A stretch of 5,965 nt of DNA, from assembly GCA_023416585.1 (NCBI GenBank), contig JAEZHM010000027.1, forward strand, positions 1 through 5,965, read 5' to 3'. Below the pieces are notes generated by a model that ran no database searches, was not told where the DNA came from, and saw nothing but the letters and a program-made list of their open reading frames with translations. The position numbers and the translations under genes are program-made. Positions 1-5,029 of this stretch are shown in pieces. Position 1 is the stretch's first letter, and every line of letters begins with the position of its first letter. Origin of the DNA: Bacillota bacterium. Lineage in GTDB: Bacteria; Bacillota; Clostridia; Christensenellales; Aristaeellaceae.

Positions 1-71
1 GCGCCGCGCTCCACCAGTTTGCGCTCACGGCGTTTGCGCGTTACCTTCTTTACCTTTTGCTTAGGTGCCAT
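1..71 (-). CDS. rpsK: 30S ribosomal protein S11, N-terminal end only (partial)
   Basis: The first 23 codons lie in the window and read MAPKQKVKKVTRKRRERKLV, then ERG. This is the lysine- and arginine-rich N-terminal tail of S11, in which a short Glu-Arg/Lys-Gly stretch normally precedes the conserved core. S11 lies on the small-subunit platform near the mRNA exit channel. The ATG at 71 is supported by GGAGG at 81-85, nine bases upstream. The gene follows rpsM by 56 nt, as in the alpha operon, where rpsK is normally followed by rpsD or rpoA. The rest lies beyond the left edge. Confidence 0.93.
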   Translation of the reverse strand, partial: MAPKQKVKKVTRKRRERKLVERG

Positions 72-86
72 GGATTCATCCCTCCG

Positions 87-100
87 TGCCCCAAAGGGCA
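87..100 (-). promoter_or_regulatory. Small hairpin touching the rpsK ribosome binding site
   Basis: Positions 87-91 and 96-100 form a 5-bp stem with a four-base loop in the 56-nt rpsM-rpsK gap. In the transcript it ends one base before the GGAGG (85-81) of rpsK. The stem is short and its role, if any, is uncertain. Confidence 0.3.
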
Positions 101-127
101 GTCGTTAGATTTGCGCGATTGCGGGCA

Positions 128-509
128 TTACTTGGTCGCAGCCTTCTTTTTGCCGCCCACCGTCTTCTTGGGGCCCTTGCGGGTGCGGGCGTTCTGCTTG
201 GTGTTCTGGCCACGGACGGGCAAGCCGCGGCGATGGCGGACGCCGCGATAGCAGCCGATTTCCACCAACCGCTTGATGTTCAAGGACACCTCGCGGCGAA
301 GATCGCCTTCGGTCTTTACGTTATGCTCGATATATTCGCGCAACTTGGAAACTTCCTGTTTCGGAGAGATCCTTGACGCGGGTATCGGGACTGATGCCGG
401 TCTCTTTGAGAATCTGCTGGGAGGTGGACAAACCGATGCCGAAGATGTAGGTCAGCCCGATCTCCACGCGCTTTTCTCTGGGCAGGTCAACGCCCTGAAT
501 GCGTGCCAT
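128..509 (-). pseudogene. rpsM: 30S ribosomal protein S13, interrupted by a single-base frameshift
   Basis: S13 sits in the head of the small subunit, contacts the P-site tRNA and bridges to the large subunit. The first frame (509 to 360) reads MARIQGVDLPREKRVEIGLT and onward to VKDLSE, a normal S13 N-terminus. After Glu50 this frame turns to unrelated residues and reaches a stop at 321-323. The rest of S13 resumes in the next frame from about position 358: EVSKLREYIEHN, EGDLRREVSLNIKRL, CYRGVRHRRGLPVRGQNTK, and TVGGKKKAATK at the end. Removing one base from the run at 359-361 gives DLSEQEVSKLREY, an ideal S13 sequence of 126 residues. S13 is a universal ribosomal protein, so an error in the read or assembly is likelier than true loss; programmed +1 frameshifting is a remote alternative. 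The ribosome binding site is GGAGGTG at 520-526. Confidence 0.93.
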
Positions 510-680
510 GTGTGAAACACACCTCCAAATGTTGGTTCGGCTCCGCCGCTAAACGCTGCGGGCCTTATTCGCCGGACATACAAATGCCCGGACAGTGTGG
601 ATGCGATCTATCGGTAAAAGCCCGTGGATCACAGAGGTTGCCCCCTATGCAGCCGCCCACGAAGCTCCAACCATCTTTGT
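510..680 (-). other. Upstream region of rpsM without a gene
   Basis: These 171 nt lie between the repeat element and the S13 start. They hold the rpsM ribosome binding site (GGAGG at 522-526) and a small inverted repeat, 572-579 with 584-591, whose CCGG arms flank a CAT/ATG inner stem with one mismatch. I find no convincing sigma-A promoter, no tRNA and no open frame with a ribosome binding site. A leader this long before rpsM could hold a promoter or a regulatory fold for the alpha-operon genes, but the sequence alone does not show it. Confidence 0.5.
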
Positions 681-699
681 TTAGGGGCTCTGCCCCTAA
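681..699. repeat. Terminal hairpin of the repeat, rpsM-proximal end
   Basis: TTAGGGGC (681-688) pairs with GCCCCTAA (692-699) around a TCT loop, an 8-bp stem. The core is the inverted copy of the hairpin at 900-918. The outer pairs differ (TTA/TAA here, CCA/TGG there), but both arms changed together so pairing is kept in each copy. Confidence 0.75.
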
Positions 700-706
700 G
701 ACCCTG

Positions 707-728
707 CCAAAGGGATACATCCCTTTGG
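707..728. repeat. Internal 9-bp inverted repeat of the element
   Basis: CCAAAGGGA (707-715) pairs with TCCCTTTGG (720-728) around four bases. Part of the right arm recurs at 731-738 (TCCCTTTG). That second copy can pair with CAAAGGG at 769-775, enclosing a further stem of 750-754 with 761-765, so this end of the element could fold into a chain of hairpins. Confidence 0.7.
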
Positions 729-899
729 AATCCCTTTGTTTTGATACCGTCCCCCAAAATGGGGATTGCAAAGGGGTTTTCCCATCTGGCTCAATCGGCG
801 CATTACTCGCTGCCGCTCGTACTGCTTGTTTCGCCAGCCTCCTCCGCCTCGCTTTATCCGCCACAGGCGGCGCTTCGGCTTCGGAGCCTTTGCCGAGGT

Positions 900-918
900 C
901 CAGGGGCAGAGCCCCTGG
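900..918. repeat. Terminal hairpin of the repeat, abutting the rpmJ stop codon
   Basis: CCAGGGGC (900-907) pairs perfectly with GCCCCTGG (911-918) around a three-base loop, an 8-bp stem. The next base, 919, is the first base of the rpmJ stop codon on the plus strand. In the rpmJ transcript the hairpin is not followed by a U-run, so it does not look like an intrinsic terminator. It could protect the 3' end of the upstream message. Confidence 0.75.
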
Positions 919-1032
919 TCAGCCTTGCTTTTGCTTATGCTTGGGGTTTTCGCAGATGACCATTACGCGGCCCTTGCGCTTGATGATCTTGCAGTTTTCG
1001 CAAATGGGTTTGACGGAAGGCCTGACTTTCAT
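919..1032 (-). CDS. rpmJ: 50S ribosomal protein L36, zinc-binding (C+) form
   Basis: L36 is the smallest large-subunit protein and packs against 23S rRNA. The gene encodes 37 residues, beginning MKVRPSVKPICENCKIIKRK and ending CENPKHKQKQG. The zinc ligands Cys11, Cys14, Cys27 and His32 are all present, so this is the zinc-containing form rather than the cysteine-free paralogue some bacteria induce under zinc shortage. The ATG at 1032 has AAGGAGG at 1041-1047 with eight bases of spacing. It follows infA after 49 nt, its normal place. Immediately after its TGA stop (921-919) begins a hairpin-bounded repeat, with no intervening base. Confidence 0.98.
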   Translation of the reverse strand: MKVRPSVKPICENCKIIKRKGRVMVICENPKHKQKQG

Positions 1033-1051
1033 GGGGAAATCCTCCTTGCAT

Positions 1052-1066
1052 CCGCCCGGCGGGCGG
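1052..1066 (-). promoter_or_regulatory. GC hairpin just upstream of the rpmJ ribosome binding site
   Basis: Positions 1052-1057 and 1061-1066 form a perfect 6-bp GC-only stem with a three-base loop, in the 49-nt infA-rpmJ gap. In the transcript it ends four bases before the rpmJ AAGGAGG (1047-1041). No U-run follows it, so it is not a terminator. It may set the 3' boundary of the infA message or influence loading at rpmJ; this is inference. Confidence 0.4.
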
Positions 1067-1081
1067 CAGTTTATACGCGGC

Positions 1082-1303
1082 TCAGCCCTTGCTGCGCCAG
1101 GTGATGCGGCCTCTGGTGAGGTCGTAGGGAGAAAGCTCTATGGTGACCTTGTCCCCAGGATAGATGCGGATGAAGTTCATGCGCATTTTGCCAGAGATAT
1201 GGGCCATAATTCGATGGCCATTGGGCAGTTCTACCTGGAACATAGCGTTGGGAAGCGCTTCAATTATTTTGCCTTCCATTTCAATGACATCATTCTTGGA
1301 CAA
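1082..1303 (-). CDS. infA: Translation initiation factor IF-1
   Basis: IF-1 is a small S1/OB-fold protein that binds the 30S A site during initiation, alongside IF-2 and IF-3. The product, read as (M)SKNDVIEMEGKIIEALPN and onward, is 73 residues and matches the family along its length: MFQVELPNGH (about 21-30), AHISGKMRMNFIRI (34-47), PGDKVTIELSPYDLTRGRI and a WRSKG end. The start is a TTG at 1303, chosen because AAGGAGG lies at 1313-1319, nine bases upstream, and because IF-1 proteins begin exactly here. An open frame continues upstream to 1438 without resembling IF-1, and is a reading of the KOW gene in another frame. The gene overlaps the end of the KOW gene by 14 nt, so the two are probably translationally coupled. 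Confidence 0.97.
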   Translation of the reverse strand: MSKNDVIEMEGKIIEALPNAMFQVELPNGHRIMAHISGKMRMNFIRIYPGDKVTIELSPYDLTRGRITWRSKG

Positions 1304-1607
1304 GTCCGCAACCCTCCTTGCATGTGGGCAGTGCCTGCATGGCCGCATTTTCCAAGGTTTTTCGAAGCTCGCTGTCGGTAACGGCCTTGTTTTCACGCAG
1401 CCTTTGCGCAAGCTCCGGATAAAAAATCGGCTTGGCATGCAGGTGTATGATCTTCTTGCGTTTGGGATGCTCGGCCTTGCGAAGATCCCCGTCCGCCATC
1501 AGTACGAAACGATCGTCCACCACGGACATGATGAGGAACAACCGGCCGCGGTCCCGCCCCTGCGTGGACTGCACCACGCGCCCAACTTCATAGGGTATGG
1601 GCTTCAC
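1290..1607 (-). CDS. KOW-domain RNA-binding protein, L14e-like
   Basis: This 105-residue protein lies between map and infA, where many Clostridia and other Bacillota carry a small KOW protein resembling the archaeal and eukaryotic ribosomal protein L14e. The KOW fold is visible near the N-terminus: EVGRVVQSTQGRDRGRLFLI (residues 7-26), then a beta-rich stretch VVDDRFVLMADGDLRKAEHP and the basic KRKKIIHLH (49-57). The second half is charged and helical (YPELAQRLRENKAVTDSELR). RNA or ribosome binding is inferred from the family; its exact role is not established. The start is GTG at 1607, overlapping the map TGA (GTGA) and preceded by AGGAGG at 1615-1620, seven bases away. The last residues, with Cys96 and Cys100, are encoded over the infA ribosome binding site and start, so they may be constrained by infA rather than by protein function. 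Confidence 0.9.
   Translation of the reverse strand: MKPIPYEVGRVVQSTQGRDRGRLFLIMSVVDDRFVLMADGDLRKAEHPKRKKIIHLHAKPIFYPELAQRLRENKAVTDSELRKTLENAAMQALPTCKEGCGLVQE
1301..1319 (-). promoter_or_regulatory. Ribosome binding site and TTG start of infA, inside the KOW gene
   Basis: AAGGAGG at 1313-1319 is followed by nine bases and TTG at 1303-1301. This pair fixes the infA start, because no ATG or GTG is available at the conserved IF-1 N-terminus. It lies in the last codons of the upstream KOW gene, whose TGA is at 1292-1290. Confidence 0.85.
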
Positions 1608-2380
1608 GCGTCGTCCTCCTTCCAGGTAAACCCGGGAAGCGTCAGTATTTCCGGCAGCCCGTCGGTGATGGCGATGGTATGCTCATAATGAGCGGCCAGG
1701 CTTTTGTCCTTTGTGGAGAACGTCCAGCCGTTTTCCGATTCTTCCACCGGCCAACCGCCGGCGGCAATCATGGGCTCAATGGCCAAAGTCATGCCCTTGC
1801 GCAGGCGAATGCCGTGACCGGCCTCGCCAAAGTTGAACACGCTGGGCTCCTCGTGCATGGCCCGGCCGATGCCGTGGCCCGTCAGGTCCCGGATGACGGA
1901 ATACCCGTGGGCTTCCGCCCATGTCTGCACAGCATGACCTATATCCCCCAGGCGGTTGCCCGCCACGGCTTGGGATATCCCCTTCCAGAAGCACTGCTCC
2001 GTCGTTTCGATCAGGGATGCGGCCTGGGCTGAGATTTCTCCCACGCCCATGGTGAAAGCGCTGTCCGCCTGCCAGCCGTCCAATACCAGCCCGCAATCGA
2101 TGCTGATGATGGAGCCTTCCTGCAGCACCACATCCTCACCGGGGATGCCGTGGACCACCTGATGATCCACACTGGTGCACAGCGTGGCCGGATAGCCATG
2201 GTAATGAAGGAAGGATGGCACCGCCTTGTGCTTGCGGATGAGCTGCTCGGCATACACATCCAGGGCGGCAGTCGTAACACCAGGTTTGACCGCGTCCCGA
2301 AGCTTTTCCAGCACTTCGTGCAGGATGGCTCCCGCCTCGCGCATTTTGCCTATCTGCTCTGGGTTTTTGAGATATATCAT
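1604..2380 (-). CDS. map: Methionine aminopeptidase, type I
   Basis: The enzyme removes the initiator methionine from nascent proteins whose second residue is small, after deformylation. The 258-residue product is a single pita-bread fold of the usual type I length, without an N-terminal zinc-finger extension. The five metal ligands can be placed by motif: Asp95 in SIDCG, Asp106 in GWQADSAFT, His169 in LTGHGIG, Glu202 in AIEPM and Glu233 in HYEHT. Two further conserved active-site histidines are His77 in VVHGIP and His176 in MHEEP. The segment before His77 reads SVDHQVVHGIP, where many relatives have an Asn-Glu pair, a mild local variation. The start overlaps the adk stop (ATGA), with AGGGG upstream. 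The TGA overlaps the next gene's GTG start. Confidence 0.97.
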   Translation of the reverse strand: MIYLKNPEQIGKMREAGAILHEVLEKLRDAVKPGVTTAALDVYAEQLIRKHKAVPSFLHYHGYPATLCTSVDHQVVHGIPGEDVVLQEGSIISIDCGLVLDGWQADSAFTMGVGEISAQAASLIETTEQCFWKGISQAVAGNRLGDIGHAVQTWAEAHGYSVIRDLTGHGIGRAMHEEPSVFNFGEAGHGIRLRKGMTLAIEPMIAAGGWPVEESENGWTFSTKDKSLAAHYEHTIAITDGLPEILTLPGFTWKEDDA

Positions 2381-3006
2381 GATTCGACCCCTAAAACCTT
2401 GAGGATGTCTTCAAAAGTCTCTTCCATCCCCTGCGCGCCGCTGACGGTTTTCAAAAGGCCTGCCTCTTGATAATACGCAACCAGCGGTGCTGTTTGACGG
2501 TGATACACCGCCAGTCGATTTTTTACCGTCTCCGCCTTGTCGTCATCCCGCTGGATCAGGGTTTCGCCGCAGGCGGCGCAATCCGTTTTCCCGTTCAGAT
2601 GACTCAGGTGGTAAGTGGCACCGCACTTTAAACATACCCTGCGCCCGGAAAGGCGGGTAATCAGGTTCTCGTCCGGCACTTCCAGATTCAAGACTACGTC
2701 GATCCGGGCAATGCCCTTCAGCGCTTCGGCCTGGGGAACTGTCCGGGGGAATCCGTCCAGGATATACCCCTTTTCGCAATCCTTTTCTTTCAGCCGCCCG
2801 TCCACGATGGCAATGACCACATCGTCCGGAACAAGCTGGCCGGCATCGATGAAGGACTTGGCCTTCAAGCCGACTTCCGTGCCTTCGCGGATGGCCCGGC
2901 GAAGAATGTCACCGGTGGAGATTTGGGGGATACCCAGCTTTGCGCAAATCCTTTGCGCCTGAGTCCCTTTTCCGGCCCCGGGAGGGCCAAGAAAGATCAT
3001 GTTCAT
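2377..3006 (-). CDS. adk: Adenylate kinase, zinc-binding LID type
   Basis: This cytoplasmic enzyme interconverts ATP plus AMP and two ADP, keeping adenine nucleotides in balance. The 209-residue product shows the P-loop GPPGAGKGT (residues 7-15), the AMP-binding region STGDILR (30-36), and the DGFPRT motif with Arg88 (84-89). The LID domain carries four cysteines, Cys125, Cys128, Cys143 and Cys146 (CLKC and CAAC), the zinc-binding arrangement common in Gram-positive adenylate kinases. After the LID come DDDKAETVKNRLAVYHRQT and a helical tail. The start ATG at 3006 has GGAAGGAA upstream with about eight bases of spacing. The final TGA overlaps the map ATG in an ATGA. Location between secY and map is standard for Bacillota. 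Confidence 0.98.
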   Translation of the reverse strand: MNMIFLGPPGAGKGTQAQRICAKLGIPQISTGDILRRAIREGTEVGLKAKSFIDAGQLVPDDVVIAIVDGRLKEKDCEKGYILDGFPRTVPQAEALKGIARIDVVLNLEVPDENLITRLSGRRVCLKCGATYHLSHLNGKTDCAACGETLIQRDDDKAETVKNRLAVYHRQTAPLVAYYQEAGLLKTVSGAQGMEETFEDILKVLGVES

Positions 3007-3063
3007 TTATTCGTTCCTTCCATATTGAGGCAGGACACTTCACCTACGATATGCACAATCCCC

Positions 3064-3110
3064 CGGCATCATGCCGCCCCGCTCGTACGCGCGGGCTGCG
3101 GGGCAGGCAT
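3064..3110 (-). promoter_or_regulatory. Structured spacer between secY and adk with alternative hairpins
   Basis: The 118 nt between the secY stop and the adk start (3007-3124) is the longest gap in the right half of an otherwise tightly packed operon. It contains a 12-bp stem: 3071-3082 pairs with 3098-3110, with A3105 bulged and a 15-nt loop. Positions 3071-3075 can instead pair with 3065-3069 in a shorter hairpin, so the two folds exclude each other. No run of U follows the stem in the transcript, so it is not a standard intrinsic terminator. It could be an mRNA processing or stability element, a regulatory leader for the adk block, or a remnant repeat. I see no convincing promoter and no well-supported small gene in the spacer. 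The pairing is seen directly; any role is inference. Confidence 0.45.
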
Positions 3111-3124
3111 GACCCGAAAGACTT

Positions 3125-4378
3125 TTATAGGAATCCTTTATAGTGCCTCATGGTCAGCTGGCTTTCCATCTGACGGGTAGTCTCCAGCGCCACGCTCACA
3201 GCGATCAGCAGGGAGGAAGCCGCGAACGGCACCTGCGTCTGCAGATTCACTGTCAGGACGGCGGGGATCGTCGCCAGAATGGCCAGGAACAGCGCGCCGA
3301 ACAGTGTCAGGCGGGAGCTGGTGCGCTTCAAGAAGTCCACCGTGGCCTTGCCCGAACGGATGCCGGGGATCAGGCCGCCCTGCTGCTGCACGTTCTTGCT
3401 GATATCCTGGGGATTGAAGCTGATAGAAGTATAGAAGTACGTAAAGGCAATGATCAGAAGGGCGGTGATGGTGAGGTATGCGGGCCTGGTGCTACCCAGA
3501 TTCGCGCTCCACCACAGGTAAAAGTCGCCCTGGCCGCCGGTGACCAATTGAATGATGGTACCGGGGAAGGCCATGAAGGAGTAGGCGAAAATCAAGGGAA
3601 GAACGCCTACGGAGTTCACCTTCATGGGGATGTGGGTGCTCTGTCCGCCATACATCTTACGGCCGACAACGCGCTTGGCGTACTGTACGGGAACACGGCG
3701 CTCGCCCATGTCTACAAAGGTGACCAGGGTGATCATCACCACAGCCGCCAGAAGCACGGCGATTACCGACAGCCATCCGGCCGCATTGGTCGCGGTTTGA
3801 ATTCCACGAATGAAACCGGTAAACAGGTTGTTCACGATACCGGCAAAGATCAAAAGGGAAATACCGTTGCCAATGCCTTTTTCCGTGATGCGCTCGCCGA
3901 TCCACATGGCCAGGGCCGTGCCGCCAGCCATGCTGATGCCTACCAGCACATAGTTGAACCAGCCAGCCTTGATCAGGTTCAAGCCGCCCACCAAGCCAAT
4001 GGCTTGAACGACAGCCAGACCGACGGTGACATACCGGGTGATGGTGGCGATGCGCTTGCGGCCCTCTTCGCCTTCCTTCTGCATCCGCTCCAGCGCCGGG
4101 ATGGCGATGGTCAACAGCTGCATGATAATGGAAGAGTTGATGTACGGTGTGATGCCCATGGCCATGATGGTCATGTTGGAAAAGGCATTGCCCGTCATCA
4201 TGTTGACCAGGTCAAGCAGCGGGAGGTTGGTGCCTACCTGCGATTTTAAAGCCACAAGGTTGATGCCGGGGGCGGGTATAACGCCCACCAGGCGGAAAAT
4301 CAGCAGCATGCCCAGCGTATACAGTATCTTTTTGCGCAGATCATCCACGCGCCAAGCGTTGCGAAGGGTTTCCCACAT
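3125..4378 (-). CDS. secY: Preprotein translocase subunit SecY
   Basis: SecY forms the protein-conducting channel in the cytoplasmic membrane, together with SecE and SecG, and is driven by SecA or by the translating ribosome. The 417-residue protein is near the usual length. Ten hydrophobic segments can be placed roughly at 18-36, 75-94, 113-132, 143-160, 171-190, 203-222, 255-280, 299-320, 357-377 and 385-401, with the plug region at about 60-73. Clear family stretches are GITPYINSSIIMQLL (75-89) and ERITEKGIGNGISLLIFAGI (162-181). The cytoplasmic loop RRVPVQYAKR lies at 227-236, and NPQDISKNVQQQGG at 322-335. The C-terminus ends ETTRQMESQLTMRHYKGFL, the usual ribosome- and SecA-facing tail. 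It starts one base after the rplO stop, with a GAGGTGATC ribosome binding site inside rplO. Confidence 0.98.
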   Translation of the reverse strand: MWETLRNAWRVDDLRKKILYTLGMLLIFRLVGVIPAPGINLVALKSQVGTNLPLLDLVNMMTGNAFSNMTIMAMGITPYINSSIIMQLLTIAIPALERMQKEGEEGRKRIATITRYVTVGLAVVQAIGLVGGLNLIKAGWFNYVLVGISMAGGTALAMWIGERITEKGIGNGISLLIFAGIVNNLFTGFIRGIQTATNAAGWLSVIAVLLAAVVMITLVTFVDMGERRVPVQYAKRVVGRKMYGGQSTHIPMKVNSVGVLPLIFAYSFMAFPGTIIQLVTGGQGDFYLWWSANLGSTRPAYLTITALLIIAFTYFYTSISFNPQDISKNVQQQGGLIPGIRSGKATVDFLKRTSSRLTLFGALFLAILATIPAVLTVNLQTQVPFAASSLLIAVSVALETTRQMESQLTMRHYKGFL

Positions 4379-4379
4379 C

Positions 4380-4820
4380 TCAGATCACCTCGGCTTTCCC
4401 GCCGAGAGCCTCGATCTTTTCTTTGGCAGATTCCGTGAACTTGTCCGCCTTCACTGTAAGCTTCCGGGTCAGTTCGCCGCCGCCCAGAATCTTCACGCCG
4501 TCCAATGTCTTCTTGATGATGCCGGCGCTCATGAGGGACTCGACAGTAACCACAGCTCCATCTTCGAAAATGTCCAGGCGCTCTACGTTTACGGTTGCAT
4601 ATTCCTTGCTGAAAATGTTGGTAAAGCCGCGCTTGGGAATGCGGCGGGTAAGCGGCATCTGGCCGCCTTCGAAGCCGGGGCCCTTGCCGCCGCCGGAGCG
4701 GGCGCGGGCGCCCTTGTGGCCCTTACCGGAGGTTTTGCCCAAACCGGAGCCCGTGCCGCGGCCCAGTCGCTTGGGGGCGGTGGTGGAACCCGGTGCGGGT
4801 CTCAACTCGTGCAGTTTCAT
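4380..4820 (-). CDS. rplO: 50S ribosomal protein L15
   Basis: L15 is a large-subunit protein that threads a long basic extension into 23S rRNA. The 146-residue product has the normal length. Its glycine- and lysine-rich N-terminal arm includes RLGRGTGSGLGKTSGKGHKG (residues 18-37) and the family signature FEGGQMPLTRRIPKRGF (residues 50-66). A compact C-terminal domain follows and ends GGKAEVI. The ribosome binding site AGGAGG at 4829-4834 overlaps the rpmD TAA stop by one base and sits eight bases before the ATG. The TGA stop is followed by a single base and then the secY ATG, so the two genes are almost certainly translationally coupled. Confidence 0.98.
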   Translation of the reverse strand: MKLHELRPAPGSTTAPKRLGRGTGSGLGKTSGKGHKGARARSGGGKGPGFEGGQMPLTRRIPKRGFTNIFSKEYATVNVERLDIFEDGAVVTVESLMSAGIIKKTLDGVKILGGGELTRKLTVKADKFTESAKEKIEALGGKAEVI

Positions 4821-4833
4821 GGGTTCTCCCTCC

Positions 4834-5016
4834 TTACTCGCTGATTTCTTCCACGGTGACCATGTGCTTCACCCGGAAGATCTGGCCGCGGACACAGGGA
4901 TTGTCTTCCCTGATGACGCTGTGACCTACCTTGTGCAAGCCCAGGGCTTTCACGGTATCGATGTGCTTTTGCAAGCTGGAAATGGGAGATTTGATCAATG
5001 TGACTTTCAGCTTCAT
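4834..5016 (-). CDS. rpmD: 50S ribosomal protein L30
   Basis: L30 is a small large-subunit protein; the 60-residue product has the standard bacterial length. It begins KLKVTLIKSPI, and its HIDTVKALGLHKVGHSV segment (about residues 18-34) is the conserved L30 core. The C-terminus ends in VKHMVTVEEI, as in other members. The start at 5016 is preceded by AGGAGG at 5025-5030, whose first A is also the last base of the rpsE TGA stop, leaving an eight-base spacing to the ATG. The gap to rpsE is 13 nt. Its position between S5 and L15 is the classical spc operon order. Confidence 0.97.
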   Translation of the reverse strand: MKLKVTLIKSPISSLQKHIDTVKALGLHKVGHSVIREDNPCVRGQIFRVKHMVTVEEISE

Positions 5017-5029
5017 TGTCTTTTCCTCC

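Larger units (their letters stand above)
681..918. repeat. Palindrome-rich intergenic element with inverted hairpin ends (REP/MITE-like)
   Basis: This 238-bp segment fills over half of the rpmJ-rpsM gap. Its ends carry the same 15-bp sequence in opposite orientation: AGGGGCTCTGCCCCT at 683-697 and its exact reverse complement at 902-916. Each is itself a hairpin. Similarity continues inward, because both ends lead into an ACC..GC.AAAGG stretch, giving imperfect terminal inverted repeats of about 30 bp. Inside are further inverted repeats at 707-728, 732-775, 750-765, 858-870 and 877-888. No transposase and no credible gene is encoded. No target-site duplication is evident by eye. Similar GC-rich palindromic intergenic repeats occur in many bacterial genomes, so I read this as a non-autonomous repeat or paired palindromic units. 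Copy number elsewhere in the genome is unknown from one window. Confidence 0.7.

Noticed and set aside
738..775. Promoter-like pair on the minus strand (TTGCAA and TATCAA)
   Set aside because: Only four of six matches in each box, a 19-base spacer, and the boxes lie within hairpin arms of the repeat; not enough to call.
565..864. 99-codon minus-strand open frame across the repeat and rpsM leader
   Set aside because: It begins with GTG without a ribosome binding site, runs through the hairpins, and its composition follows the repeat. The translation is likely a by-product of repeat DNA, although the same frame might be annotated in other genomes carrying the element.
900..918. Intrinsic terminator after rpmJ
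   Set aside because: The stem is strong, but the transcript continues with ACCUCGGC and no U-run on this strand. The other strand also lacks one.
503..1381. 292-codon plus-strand open frame
   Set aside because: It runs antisense to infA and rpmJ and through the repeat, with no recognisable domain.
1304..1438. Upstream extension of infA to a TTG at 1438
   Set aside because: The added 45 residues do not resemble IF-1 and lie within the KOW gene in another frame; the ribosome binding site at 1313-1319 fits the TTG at 1303.
3071..3110. 13-codon peptide starting at 3110 in the secY-adk spacer
   Set aside because: No ribosome binding site at a proper distance, and the codons are simply the arms of the stem.
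3143..4249. 368-codon plus-strand open frame
   Set aside because: It is the antisense of secY; the translation is rich in His, Gln, Gly and Asp, as expected from the complement of a hydrophobic protein in GC-rich DNA.
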